Assembly (NCBI GenBank): GCA_009392075.1
Contig: VFHG01000121.1
Span: 1-11,034, forward strand
Length of the DNA stretch: 11,034 nucleotides
DNA from: SAR202 cluster bacterium
GTDB taxonomy: Bacteria > Chloroflexota > Dehalococcoidia > UBA3495
Reading direction: 5' to 3'
The translations under genes were made by a program, and so were the position numbers. Positions within the stretch are counted from its first letter, which is position 1. The number at the start of each line of letters is the position of its first letter. Of the stretch, positions 1-5,829 are shown in pieces. A model generated the notes under the pieces. That model had not been told where the DNA came from. It made no database searches and worked only from the letters and a program-made list of their open reading frames with translations.

Positions 1-1660
1 CCAAAACCACTGGAATTATCATAGGGGAACGGCGAACGGAGCCAGCTATGAAGCTACGGGCAGTTTCTTTGACTTTTGTCTTTAAGCCGCCATTTTCGCT
101 GTTTTCCTTGGTGCCCGACCAATTGCTGGCCAGTTCCTGTGCTACTGCCGCGCTCAGTTCTTCAAAAAGAGTGCCCGTTTCCGATTCGTCTAGGAACCCG
201 CTGGCCACTGCTGCTGGCTCACCAACGAGCTTGCCGCTACTCTTATCCGTGGTCACTATGACCACCACCACACCGTCCTTAGACAGGCTCTTCCGCTCGC
301 CTAACACCGGACTCTGGATGTCCCGGGTGGTAAGGCCGTCTACGAAGATGGGGCCGGCGGAGACCCGCTCGTCCATGCGGGCGCCGTCTTCTGACAGTTC
401 AAGCACATCGCCGTCTTCCATGACGAAAATCCCGTCTTTAGCCACGTCTAAGTCCCAGGCCAGTTGAGCATGGGCGGTCAGGTGGCGGTACTCACCGTGA
501 ACAGGCACGAAGTACTTCGGCCTCACCAGGCGCAGCACCAGCTTGAGTTCCTCTTGGCTGGCATGCCCGTGGACATGGACCGTCGCGATGCGGTCGTAGA
601 GCACCTTGGCGCCTTGCCGAAGCAGATTGTCGATCGTATGACTGACTGGGAGTTCGTTGCCTGGGATGGGGGTGGCTGAGATCACCACGGTGTCTCCGGC
701 CATTATATTTACGTCGCGGTGTTCCTGCTTGGCTATCCGGACCAGGGCTGAGGTCGGCTCTCCCTGGCTACCGGTGGTCATTAGCACCACTTTCTCCGGC
801 GCAAGTTTTCTGGTTTCGGCCAGGGGAACCAACGTCCCCTCCGGCACCTTTAGATAACCCAAATCAGTGGCCACTTTCACTGTGTCCACCATGCTACGGC
901 CTACTATGCTTACTTTTCGGCCGTGTTTGTCGGCGGCGTCCACTACCTGCTGGACCCTGGACACCAACGACGCGAATGTGGCAACCAAAACCCGGCCTTC
1001 GGCCTCACCAATGGCCCGGTCCAACGCTTCTCCGACTACCCGCTCTGAAGTGGTGTATCCGGGAACCTCTGCGTAGGTGGAGTCGGAGCACAGCAGCAGA
1101 ACGCCGTCGTCCCCGTAGTGCGACAGAGACGGCAGGTCAAAGATTCGCCCGTCCACGGGTGTGTGGTCAATCTTGAAATCGCCGGTGTGGATCACAGTAC
1201 CCAGCGGGGTCCCGATGGCGATACCCATGGCGTCCGGGATGCTATGACACACCCGAAACCAGGACACTTCGAACGCCTCCCCGATCTGATGGACAATGCC
1301 CGGGTCGATCGGGTTCACCACCGAGTCGCGGGCCGCCCGCCGTTCTTTCAACTTGGCGGTTATCAGTCCGTGGGCCAGCCGCGGCGCATAGACCGGGCAC
1401 TGAAGTTGCGGCAGGATGAAAGGCAACGCCCCGATGTGGTCTTCGTGACCGTGAGTGATGAGGATGGCGCGGACCTTATCGACTCGTTCCTTCAAGTAGG
1501 AGATGTCTGGGATGATCAGATCGACCCCAAACATTCCTTCCTCTGGGAATTGGACCCCGCAATCGACGATTATGATGTCGTCTTCGTATTCCAGGGCCAT
1601 CATGTTTTTGCCTATTTCCCCCAGGCCCCCCAGGGGAATGATGCGCAGCTGAGATGTCAA
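1..1660 (-). CDS. rnj: Ribonuclease J, C-terminal end just cut by the window edge
   Basis: This is a metallo-beta-lactamase/beta-CASP ribonuclease of the RNase J family, which processes and degrades mRNA in the cytoplasm by endonucleolytic and 5'-3' exonucleolytic cleavage. The reading frame is open for 553 residues and starts at residue 6 with the typical RIIPLGGLGEIGKN. The metal-binding motif HGHEDHIGALP follows at about residues 70-80. Further metal-site motifs are CHSIPDA (about 139-145), HTGDFK (about 158-163) and the late HVHGHAS typical of beta-CASP enzymes. The frame reaches base 2 with RRSPMIIPVVL, close to the usual RNase J ending, so only the last residue or few are missing. The start is TTG at 1660-1658, because no ATG or GTG lies between it and the upstream gene. 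AGGA at 1675-1672 is a possible ribosome binding site, with a rather long 11-nt spacing. It lies 41 bp after the uracil-DNA glycosylase stop and is probably cotranscribed with it. Family assignment is very secure; the start is moderately secure. Confidence 0.95.
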   Translation of the reverse strand, partial: MTSQLRIIPLGGLGEIGKNMMALEYEDDIIIVDCGVQFPEEGMFGVDLIIPDISYLKERVDKVRAILITHGHEDHIGALPFILPQLQCPVYAPRLAHGLITAKLKERRAARDSVVNPIDPGIVHQIGEAFEVSWFRVCHSIPDAMGIAIGTPLGTVIHTGDFKIDHTPVDGRIFDLPSLSHYGDDGVLLLCSDSTYAEVPGYTTSERVVGEALDRAIGEAEGRVLVATFASLVSRVQQVVDAADKHGRKVSIVGRSMVDTVKVATDLGYLKVPEGTLVPLAETRKLAPEKVVLMTTGSQGEPTSALVRIAKQEHRDVNIMAGDTVVISATPIPGNELPVSHTIDNLLRQGAKVLYDRIATVHVHGHASQEELKLVLRLVRPKYFVPVHGEYRHLTAHAQLAWDLDVAKDGIFVMEDGDVLELSEDGARMDERVSAGPIFVDGLTTRDIQSPVLGERKSLSKDGVVVVIVTTDKSSGKLVGEPAAVASGFLDESETGTLFEELSAAVAQELASNWSGTKENSENGGLKTKVKETARSFIAGSVRRSPMIIPVVL

Positions 1661-1701
1661 CGTGTTCTTGTTCCTAAATATGGATTGTGCCCGGCCGGAT
1701 C

Positions 1702-2511
1702 CTAGAAAAGGGTTAATTGCTCGGGCTGTGGTGCATCTTCTGCGTTGACGGAGGATGTCTCAGCCGGGGCCGTGGAAACGGCTGCCTGGCCTGGGGCGTC
1801 CATAAAGGAGAACTGGGCTGGTTGCGGTGCTGCAGGCGCAGTAACGCCTGGCTCCATGCCGGCATCCTCTATTTTGCCTTCCAATATCTCCGAAATCGCT
1901 TTGAAGTCTTCCATCATTGTGGGCCTTAGCTCTTCCCGGCGCAACACCGCGGCTGGGTGGAGCACTGGAAAGATCTTTCGCCCGTCTTTCTCTTTTAGTT
2001 GTCCCCGAGCCTTGGTTATGCCTTCACCGGGGAAGAAACGCCCGAACGCGACCCGGCCCAATGTGACGATAAGTTTGGGGTTTACCAACTCTATCTGCCG
2101 GTCCAGGTATTTGGTGCAAGCGGCCATCTCCGCCGGGGCCGGGTCGCGGTTGTCGGGGGGCCGGCATTTCACCATGTTGGCGATGAATACATCTTCCCGG
2201 TTGGTCCCGATCGACCCCAACAACCCGTCTAGCAATTTTCCGGCGAGCCCAACGAATGGACGTCCTTGCCGGTCTTCGTGAAACCCTGGGGCTTCGCCGA
2301 TGAACATCACTTCCGCTTGGGGGTTCCCTTCACCGGGGACAGCGTTATTGCGTCCTCCGGACAAAGGGCAATCGGTGCAATTTCTCACCAAGTGGGCGAT
2401 CTGCTCAAGGGTGTTCATCGAACTAACCCTCGATGCATCTGGGCTTGATTTCGCCGGGTTCCCTTCGCTAAACGTCCCTTCGTTGAAAGCCTTGTCATTG
2501 GATATGGTCAT
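1702..2511 (-). CDS. udg: Family 4 uracil-DNA glycosylase with clamp-binding-like tail
   Basis: This is a uracil-DNA glycosylase of the iron-sulfur family 4 (UDGa type), which excises uracil from DNA as the first step of base excision repair. Numbering from the ATG at 2418, it has cysteines at 14, 17, 85 and 101 in the family's 4Fe-4S spacing, the active-site motif GEAPG at 41-45, GRPFVGLAGKLL at 52-63, and HPAA with His154. Residues 181-233 form a Pro/Ala-rich, probably disordered tail ending in QLTLF at the extreme C-terminus, which resembles the bacterial sliding-clamp peptide QL[S/D]LF. The start is uncertain. The frame is open from TTG 2520, through ATG 2511, to ATG 2418. GAGGG lies 8 nt before ATG 2418, and that start gives the family-typical N-terminus (first cysteine at 14). 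ATG 2511 has GGGAG 10 nt upstream and would add 31 unconserved-looking residues. It precedes rnj on the same strand. Confidence 0.93.
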   Translation of the reverse strand: MTISNDKAFNEGTFSEGNPAKSSPDASRVSSMNTLEQIAHLVRNCTDCPLSGGRNNAVPGEGNPQAEVMFIGEAPGFHEDRQGRPFVGLAGKLLDGLLGSIGTNREDVFIANMVKCRPPDNRDPAPAEMAACTKYLDRQIELVNPKLIVTLGRVAFGRFFPGEGITKARGQLKEKDGRKIFPVLHPAAVLRREELRPTMMEDFKAISEILEGKIEDAGMEPGVTAPAAPQPAQFSFMDAPGQAAVSTAPAETSSVNAEDAPQPEQLTLF

Positions 2512-2554
2512 GGTTTCCAAGCTCCCGGTTCGACTAGGTTAGCCAACTGGGGTA

Positions 2555-2577
2555 GGCCGCCCTTATTCAGGGCTGCC
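2555..2577 (-). repeat. Hairpin in the udg leader
   Basis: GCCCT (2559-2563) and AGGGC (2569-2573) form a perfect 5-bp stem around a 5-nt loop. An outer GGC/GCC pair (2555-2557 with 2575-2577) extends it across one mismatch. It lies about 45-65 bp upstream of the longer udg starts. It has no T-run on either side, so it does not look like an intrinsic terminator. Function is unknown, and a stem of this size can arise by chance. Confidence 0.35.
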
Positions 2578-2673
2578 GGTGGCGCCATTGGGTCGATCTA
2601 TTGGGAAAGTGCGTCTAAATAAAGTACTTTTTTACTCAGAATCTATGCCTATCAATTGTTCTCGCAGGTATGG

Positions 2674-2739
2674 TATGTGACATTTTTCCCTTGCCCGTCT
2701 CGATAAACCCGAGTCTTGAAGACAAGGTGTCACAACATA
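2674..2739. repeat. Nested inverted repeat, possible structured RNA
   Basis: TGTGACA (2676-2682) is complementary to TGTCACA (2728-2734), and the pairing can continue as TATG (2674-2677) with CATA (2736-2739) across a small bulge. Immediately inside, CCTTG (2689-2693) pairs with CAAGG (2723-2727), leaving a 6-nt bulge on one side only. The interior holds two small hairpins: CTCG/CGAG (2699-2702 with 2710-2713, 7-nt loop) and TCT/AGA (2714-2716 with 2720-2722). The arrangement is a branched fold possible on either strand. It could be a leader element for udg, a 3' element of the acpP transcript, or chance. Confidence 0.4.
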
Positions 2740-2809
2740 GCAAAAATCCAGCGGTGGGAAAACAAGACCAGAAAAGAGGCCCGAAGTCGTGTTCTTAAAA
2801 CATTGGCTC

Positions 2810-2847
2810 ACGGCACCGCCGCCCCGCTTCCCATAGCCAGGTACCGT
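2810..2847 (-). terminator. Possible terminator after acpP
   Basis: On the minus strand, ACGGTACC (2847-2840) pairs with GGTGCCGT (2817-2810) over 8 bp with one G-U wobble, closing a GC-rich 22-nt loop just 12 nt after the acpP stop. A weak T-rich stretch (TGTTTT) follows about 10 nt later. Position and strength suit the end of the fabD-nusB-acpP transcript, but the T-tract is too distant for a textbook intrinsic terminator. Confidence 0.3.
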
Positions 2848-2858
2848 CCAACCCGCGT

Positions 2859-3116
2859 TTAGTCCAAGACGCCGTGCTCCTTGAGATAGGTCACAGCATC
2901 GCTCACTGTCGCGATATTGGCAGCGTCCTCGTCAGATATCTCCAACTGAGCATCGCCAGTGGAGAACTCCTCTTCAAACGCCATTATCAATTCCACCAGG
3001 TCTAGGGAGTCGGCATTCAGGTTCTCGATAAAGGACGCAGTCTCAGTGACTTCGTCATCTTCAACTCCCAACTTGTCGACCACGATGGTTTTTACTCTGT
3101 CATATACAGTGGTCAA
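2859..3116 (-). CDS. acpP: Acyl carrier protein
   Basis: This is the acyl carrier protein of type II fatty acid synthesis, 85 residues, which carries growing acyl chains on a phosphopantetheine arm. The arm-bearing serine is Ser37 in the [10 protein letters not shown] motif on helix 2, and the surface is strongly acidic, as is typical. The protein starts [17 protein letters not shown], matching the family N-terminus, so the start must be the TTG at 3116-3114; no other usable start exists nearby. The ribosome binding site AGGAAG lies inside the last codons of nusB, and only 4 bp separate the nusB stop from this TTG, so the two genes are probably translationally coupled. FabD, the enzyme that loads malonyl onto this protein, is encoded two genes upstream. 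A TTG start for a normally abundant protein is unusual. Confidence 0.96.
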   Translation of the reverse strand: MTTVYDRVKTIVVDKLGVEDDEVTETASFIENLNADSLDLVELIMAFEEEFSTGDAQLEISDEDAANIATVSDAVTYLKEHGVLD

Positions 3117-3120
3117 TCAA

Positions 3121-3585
3121 TCATCTTCCTTCCGGCACGGGCTCAATCGCGGCAATCTCTCCCGACTCCAGTCCAGACATCGCGGATCCTAAGACCCCGT
3201 TGATGAACCGTGCCGAACTTTCGCTGCCAAAGATTTTTGCCAACTCCACGGCCTCGTTGATGGCCGTCTTTCTGGGAGTCCCAGGGGTGTATATCAGTTC
3301 AAATAGGGCTATGCGTAGGATATTGCGGTCTATCACCGACAATTGACTCACGGGCCACGCTGGAGCGTAGCGGGTGATTACGTTGTCCAGTCCCAAGCGG
3401 CTCTTTGATACGCCGCCTAGGAGCTCCTGGGCAAAGCCCATGGTGCTTTGCGGCAGCTCTTCTTCCTCGTCCAACCATTCCAACGGCGGGTCATTCCAGA
3501 TACCCCGCACATCGGCAGCAAACAAGGATTGCAGCGCCGCCGTTCTCGATTGTCGTCTTTGGTCTATGTATTTAACCCTAATCAT
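3121..3585 (-). CDS. nusB: Transcription antitermination factor NusB
   Basis: This is NusB, 154 residues, the all-helical protein that with NusE (S10) binds boxA RNA in rRNA antitermination complexes. The C-terminal half carries the family signatures SVIDRNILRIALFEL (about 83-97) and INEAVELAKIFGSESSARFINGVLG (about 108-132). The N-terminal RRQSRTAALQSLFAADV matches the basic RNA-binding start of the family. The chosen ATG at 3585 gives nine residues before this block, slightly more than usual, and has GGTGA just upstream. The gene sits 25 bp after fabD and 4 bp before acpP, so it is inserted between two fatty acid synthesis genes. The last sense codons contain the acpP ribosome binding site. 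Identity is secure. Confidence 0.95.
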   Translation of the reverse strand: MIRVKYIDQRRQSRTAALQSLFAADVRGIWNDPPLEWLDEEEELPQSTMGFAQELLGGVSKSRLGLDNVITRYAPAWPVSQLSVIDRNILRIALFELIYTPGTPRKTAINEAVELAKIFGSESSARFINGVLGSAMSGLESGEIAAIEPVPEGR

Positions 3586-3610
3586 GGGTCACCAATTAAA
3601 ACCGAGCAGC

Positions 3611-4570
3611 CTAGGGTTCATCATCGGCCAGTTTCCGCATCGAAGCGGTATCTGACACGGTTGAAACTTTAACCCCTCGGTCGATTCTTTTTATTAGGCC
3701 TGCCAGCACTCCGCCGGAGCCAAACTCAACGAACTGGGTTACCCCAGAATCGACGAGATGACGGACGGAATCTTTCCACTGGACGCACTGGCAAAGACCA
3801 TTGACCAACTCAGAGCGGATTTCATCCGACGTGGACAACAGTCTGGAGTCGCAATTGCCAACTATTGGCATCTTAGGTTCTTTGAAATTCAGGGCCTGGA
3901 CCGCATCGGCCAGACCTGATGCTGCTTCAAACATCAGCGAGGAGTGGAATGCCCCGCTGACGGGCAGAGATATCGTCTTCTTAGCGCCGCGGGCTGAAGC
4001 CAGGTCCATGGCCCGGGCCACGGCGATTTTGTCGCCACTGATCACGATTTGGTCATCGGTGTTTATGTTCGCCAGTTCCACACCGGTCTCGTCGCAGATC
4101 TGGGCGAAGGCCAGTTCATTCAGTCCCAGGATGGCCGCCATCGCCCCAGGGCGGTTGACTGCAGCTTGGTTCATCAGTTCACCGCGCCTTCGGACCAGCT
4201 TGACTGCATCGGAAAAATCGATGACATCAGCCGCCACAAGAGAAGTGTACTCACCCAAACTATGACCGGCGACTGCCTTGGCGTTCATTGCCTCCGGACC
4301 CTGCATCTCCTGCCAGGTCCGCCAAGCGGCAACACTCATCGTCATGATCGCCGGTTGGGAATTTGCGGTGTTCTGAAGGTCCTGAGCAGGCCCTTCAAAT
4401 ATCAAACGCGACAATGGGAATCCCAAACTGTCGTCAGCTTCTTCAAAAGTTTCGCGTGCGGCACGGGAGGACTCGAATAGTTCTGTCCCCATACCTACAC
4501 TTTGTGACCCCTGTCCTGGGAAAACGTAGGCTCGCTTGTTTGCCTCTTCGGTACTCGTAGCTACCTCCAC
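3611..4570 (-). CDS. fabD: Malonyl-CoA:ACP transacylase FabD
   Basis: This cytoplasmic enzyme moves malonyl from CoA to acyl carrier protein, supplying extender units for fatty acid synthesis. It has 319 residues, a normal family length. Visible motifs are YVFPGQGSQSVGMG at about 15-28 (oxyanion-hole Gln20), the nucleophile elbow GHSLGE with Ser104, the carboxylate-binding Arg in RRRG (Arg129), and AFHSSLM with catalytic His209. The start is GTG at 4570; no in-frame ATG is near and the ribosome binding site is weak. Upstream is a 189-bp gap containing a 20-bp palindrome and a short well-initiated ORF; downstream are nusB and acpP. The nearby acpP encodes its acceptor substrate. Confidence 0.97.
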   Translation of the reverse strand: MEVATSTEEANKRAYVFPGQGSQSVGMGTELFESSRAARETFEEADDSLGFPLSRLIFEGPAQDLQNTANSQPAIMTMSVAAWRTWQEMQGPEAMNAKAVAGHSLGEYTSLVAADVIDFSDAVKLVRRRGELMNQAAVNRPGAMAAILGLNELAFAQICDETGVELANINTDDQIVISGDKIAVARAMDLASARGAKKTISLPVSGAFHSSLMFEAASGLADAVQALNFKEPKMPIVGNCDSRLLSTSDEIRSELVNGLCQCVQWKDSVRHLVDSGVTQFVEFGSGGVLAGLIKRIDRGVKVSTVSDTASMRKLADDEP

Positions 4571-4601
4571 CGGCTCATGCCGGTTTCTGACACCTTACGG
4601 A

Positions 4602-4621
4602 TTTTAGGGTTCGCCCTAAAA
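4602..4621. promoter_or_regulatory. Perfect 8-bp inverted repeat upstream of fabD, possible operator
   Basis: TTTTAGGG (4602-4609) and CCCTAAAA (4614-4621) flank TTCG, giving a perfect palindrome 31 bp upstream of the fabD start. In the direction of fabD transcription the T-rich arm comes first and the A-rich end last, the reverse of an intrinsic terminator. It is therefore more likely an operator or a leader hairpin controlling fabD. The sequence does not match the FapR or FabT operators I know. Function is inferred only from position and symmetry. Confidence 0.5.
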
Positions 4622-4678
4622 AAGTACAACCCGAAAACAAGTCCACTATTACCCTTTTTCTGCGCTTAGCGTACATAA

Positions 4679-4723
4679 CTAGGCATTTTGAGCCTGTGAT
4701 ACACGGTCACTATCCTCTGGCAT
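4679..4723 (-). CDS. Possible 14-codon leader peptide before fabD
   Basis: An ATG at 4723-4721 is preceded by AGGAGGGGTA, the strongest Shine-Dalgarno sequence in the window. It opens a 14-codon frame (MPEDSDRVSQAQNA) ending at TAG 4681-4679, in the rpmF-fabD gap. It is followed 2 nt later by another short frame (4676-4575, 33 codons) that ends 4 nt before the fabD GTG. The peptide resembles nothing I know and has no run of one amino acid that would suggest attenuation. It could be a translational leader, a decayed gene start, or chance. Confidence 0.25.
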   Translation of the reverse strand: MPEDSDRVSQAQNA

Positions 4724-4759
4724 TACCCCTCCTAGGAAGGTGTCTGCCTCTGGGACTAG

Positions 4760-4942
4760 CTAGACCGTCTCCTCTATGACCTGGCGTCCCCGGTAGAAAC
4801 CACACTGAGGGCAGACAACATGTGGCCTCTTGGCGGTCTGGCAACGTGGGCACAAAGACGGATGCATCGGACTAAGCCTATATGAGGCTATCCGGCGCCC
4901 CTTCCTAGCTCTGGTCAGTTTTTTTCTGGGTACCGCACCCAT
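4760..4942 (-). CDS. rpmF: 50S ribosomal protein L32
   Basis: This is the zinc-binding form of ribosomal protein L32, 60 residues, a component of the large ribosomal subunit. It begins GAVPRKKLTRARKGRRIA, the usual basic N-terminus. The four-cysteine zinc ribbon is intact: CPRC at 31-34 and CPQC at 44-47. The start is ATG at 4942. AAGGAAAAAGGA lies upstream, with somewhat long spacing. It follows the DUF177 gene, the near-universal neighbour of rpmF, after an unusually long gap of about 196 bp that holds several inverted repeats and a possible promoter. Confidence 0.97.
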   Translation of the reverse strand: MGAVPRKKLTRARKGRRIASYRLSPMHPSLCPRCQTAKRPHVVCPQCGFYRGRQVIEETV

Positions 4943-4992
4943 GATTGGTCACGTCCTTTTTCCTTGGTCAGCACACAATACGCCATTAAACG

Positions 4993-5008
4993 CTGGTAAT
5001 TCTACCAG
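4993..5008 (-). promoter_or_regulatory. Possible rpmF promoter with overlapping palindrome
   Basis: On the minus strand TAGAAT (5004-4999) is preceded by TGG, giving an extended -10 pattern (TG-n-TAGAAT). The word at the -35 position (5027-5022) is poor, about 3 of 6 matches. Transcription would begin near 4992, leaving a leader of about 50 nt before rpmF. The perfect repeat CTGGTA-ATTC-TACCAG (4993-5008) covers the -10, so a protein binding it would block this promoter. This is an inference from sequence pattern alone. Confidence 0.35.
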
Positions 5009-5012
5009 GCAA

Positions 5013-5109
5013 ACGCAACTGCGTACACTTTTCCAAAAGTGGGAAGCTGAGAAGGGAGAATTGCTACGGTTTTAGAATTTAGCCCGAAGTACGGAACCGT
5101 TGGGGTTCC
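5013..5109. repeat. Three further inverted repeats between DUF177 and rpmF
   Basis: This stretch holds ACGCA-AC-TGCGT (5013-5024), CACTTTT-CC-AAAAGTG (about 5026-5041) and GGAACC-GTTGG-GGTTCC (5093-5109). The middle one has perfect 7-bp arms with a 2-nt centre and is more operator-like than hairpin-like. The last has a 5-nt loop, lies about 30 nt after the DUF177 stop and has no T-run. Four perfect inverted repeats in about 115 bp, counting the one over the candidate rpmF promoter, is dense for this window. Confidence 0.5.
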
Positions 5110-5138
5110 TAAGTAATATATGAAATCGAGAAGACCGG

Positions 5139-5663
5139 TTATTCCCGCCTCTCAGTCAACAGCTCCGCCAATGCGCCCCGCCGGGGGTCGGCTGAAGCTG
5201 TATTACATTTACATTTTTCCTTGTTTAGGTTGTTCCCACATTCTGGGCATAATCCCAGACACTCCTCACAGCACAAGGGTTTTATCGGTACCTCCGTCAA
5301 GACGTATTGGCGTATCACCTCGGTCATGTCCAGGTCATGCTGGGCATCAAGAAGAATCACGCCCTCCGCCTCTTCTGGACGGTCGGTCGTCCTGCCCGTC
5401 GACGGGTCAACTGACGGGAAAGACTCTTCTTCCATTTTTAATGTGTAGTATGAATCGAACTGGCTAACGCACCTGCCGCAGGTCAAATTGACCTGGGTTT
5501 CCAGCTCAGTGCGCACCAATAAGCCTTGATGGGTCCGAATCACCCGGACCCATCCCTGGGCCCGATCCATGCCGCCTTCCGGGCCTTCAAACGAGTCGTC
5601 TACTTCGTAGTCTCTCGTCGAACCGGTAGGCTCCTTCAACAACTGAGCCATGTTGTAATGCAT
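5139..5663 (-). CDS. DUF177 (YceD-like) metal-binding protein
   Basis: This is a DUF177/YceD family protein, found in most bacteria beside rpmF; in bacteria and plastids the family is linked to 23S rRNA and ribosome maturation. From the ATG at 5663 it has 174 residues and begins MHYNMAQLLKEPTGSTRDYEV, the typical N-terminus. Cysteine pairs suggest zinc binding: CGRC at 62-65, then a cluster at 131-153 in the pattern CCxxCxxxCxxC followed by CxC. An in-frame TTG at 5693 would add ten residues, but it coincides with the predicted transcription start of a strong promoter (-10 at 5704-5699) and has no ribosome binding site. ATG 5663 is therefore preferred; GGATAGG lies just upstream of it. Family assignment is secure, exact role unproven. 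Confidence 0.9.
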   Translation of the reverse strand: MHYNMAQLLKEPTGSTRDYEVDDSFEGPEGGMDRAQGWVRVIRTHQGLLVRTELETQVNLTCGRCVSQFDSYYTLKMEEESFPSVDPSTGRTTDRPEEAEGVILLDAQHDLDMTEVIRQYVLTEVPIKPLCCEECLGLCPECGNNLNKEKCKCNTASADPRRGALAELLTERRE

Positions 5664-5698
5664 CGAGCCTATCCAAACCCTGTTATTAGCCAACGGTA

Positions 5699-5729
5699 AT
5701 TATAGTTACTGCCATTAACCGGCTGTCAA
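5699..5729 (-). promoter_or_regulatory. Sigma-70 type promoter for the DUF177-rpmF cluster
   Basis: On the minus strand, consensus TTGACA (5729-5724) and consensus TATAAT (5704-5699) are separated by 19 nt, slightly longer than the optimal 17. Transcription should begin near 5692. That gives a leader of about 30 nt to the ATG at 5663. It is the best promoter match in the window and stands directly before DUF177, rpmF and the fatty acid genes. Confidence 0.65.
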
Positions 5730-5802
5730 GTGAAAACGGCCTCTCAGGCGTGTCAGAACGCTTTTGTCAATAACCAAGACGCCCCTGGGCAAGCCATTAA
5801 AC

Positions 5803-5821
5803 CGCCGTTAGCGCCGGCGCT
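5803..5821 (-). terminator. GC-rich hairpin after the mutase small subunit
   Basis: CGCCG (5803-5807) and CGGCG (5815-5819) form a 5-bp all-GC stem with a 7-nt loop. The same bases also make the perfect palindrome AGCGCCGGCGCT (5810-5821). It begins 9 nt after the mutase small-subunit stop and is followed on the minus strand by GTTTAATGG, a very short T-run. It may end the methylmalonyl-CoA operon ahead of the DUF177 promoter. It is weak as an intrinsic terminator. Confidence 0.35.
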
Positions 5822-5829
5822 GACCCTGC

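Larger units (their letters stand above)
2521..2858. other. Gene-free interval between udg and acpP with inverted repeats
   Basis: This 338-bp interval separates acpP from udg, both read leftward. I see no credible ORF, tRNA or known small RNA in it on either strand. It is more AT-rich in the middle than the flanking genes. It holds three inverted repeats: one near the acpP stop (2810-2847), a nested one at 2674-2739, and one in the udg leader (2555-2577). These are described separately. I found no convincing sigma-70 promoter for udg here. The best -35-like word on the minus strand is TTGATA at 2654-2649, and it has no good -10 at 16-18 nt. Confidence 0.6.

Noticed and set aside
1118..1705. 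195-codon plus-strand frame opposite RNase J
   Set aside because: It is antisense to the conserved RNase J metal-binding region and has no family resemblance of its own.
1745..2281. 178-codon plus-strand frame opposite the uracil-DNA glycosylase
   Set aside because: It overlaps the conserved glycosylase core on the opposite strand; the composition is that of an antisense shadow.
2521..2545. GGTTCGACT resembling a tRNA T-loop
   Set aside because: No matching acceptor, D-arm or anticodon stems can be built on either strand around it.
2633..2655. TTGATA and nearby AT-rich words as a promoter for udg
   Set aside because: No acceptable -10 hexamer falls 16-18 nt downstream on the minus strand.
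4602..4621. Palindrome upstream of fabD as an rpmF terminator
   Set aside because: In the direction of transcription the T-run precedes the hairpin and A residues follow it, the opposite of an intrinsic terminator.
4575..4676. 33-codon frame MYAKRRKRV... just before fabD
   Set aside because: It has no good ribosome binding site of its own and spans the palindrome; kept only as context for the 14-codon frame, not called as a gene.
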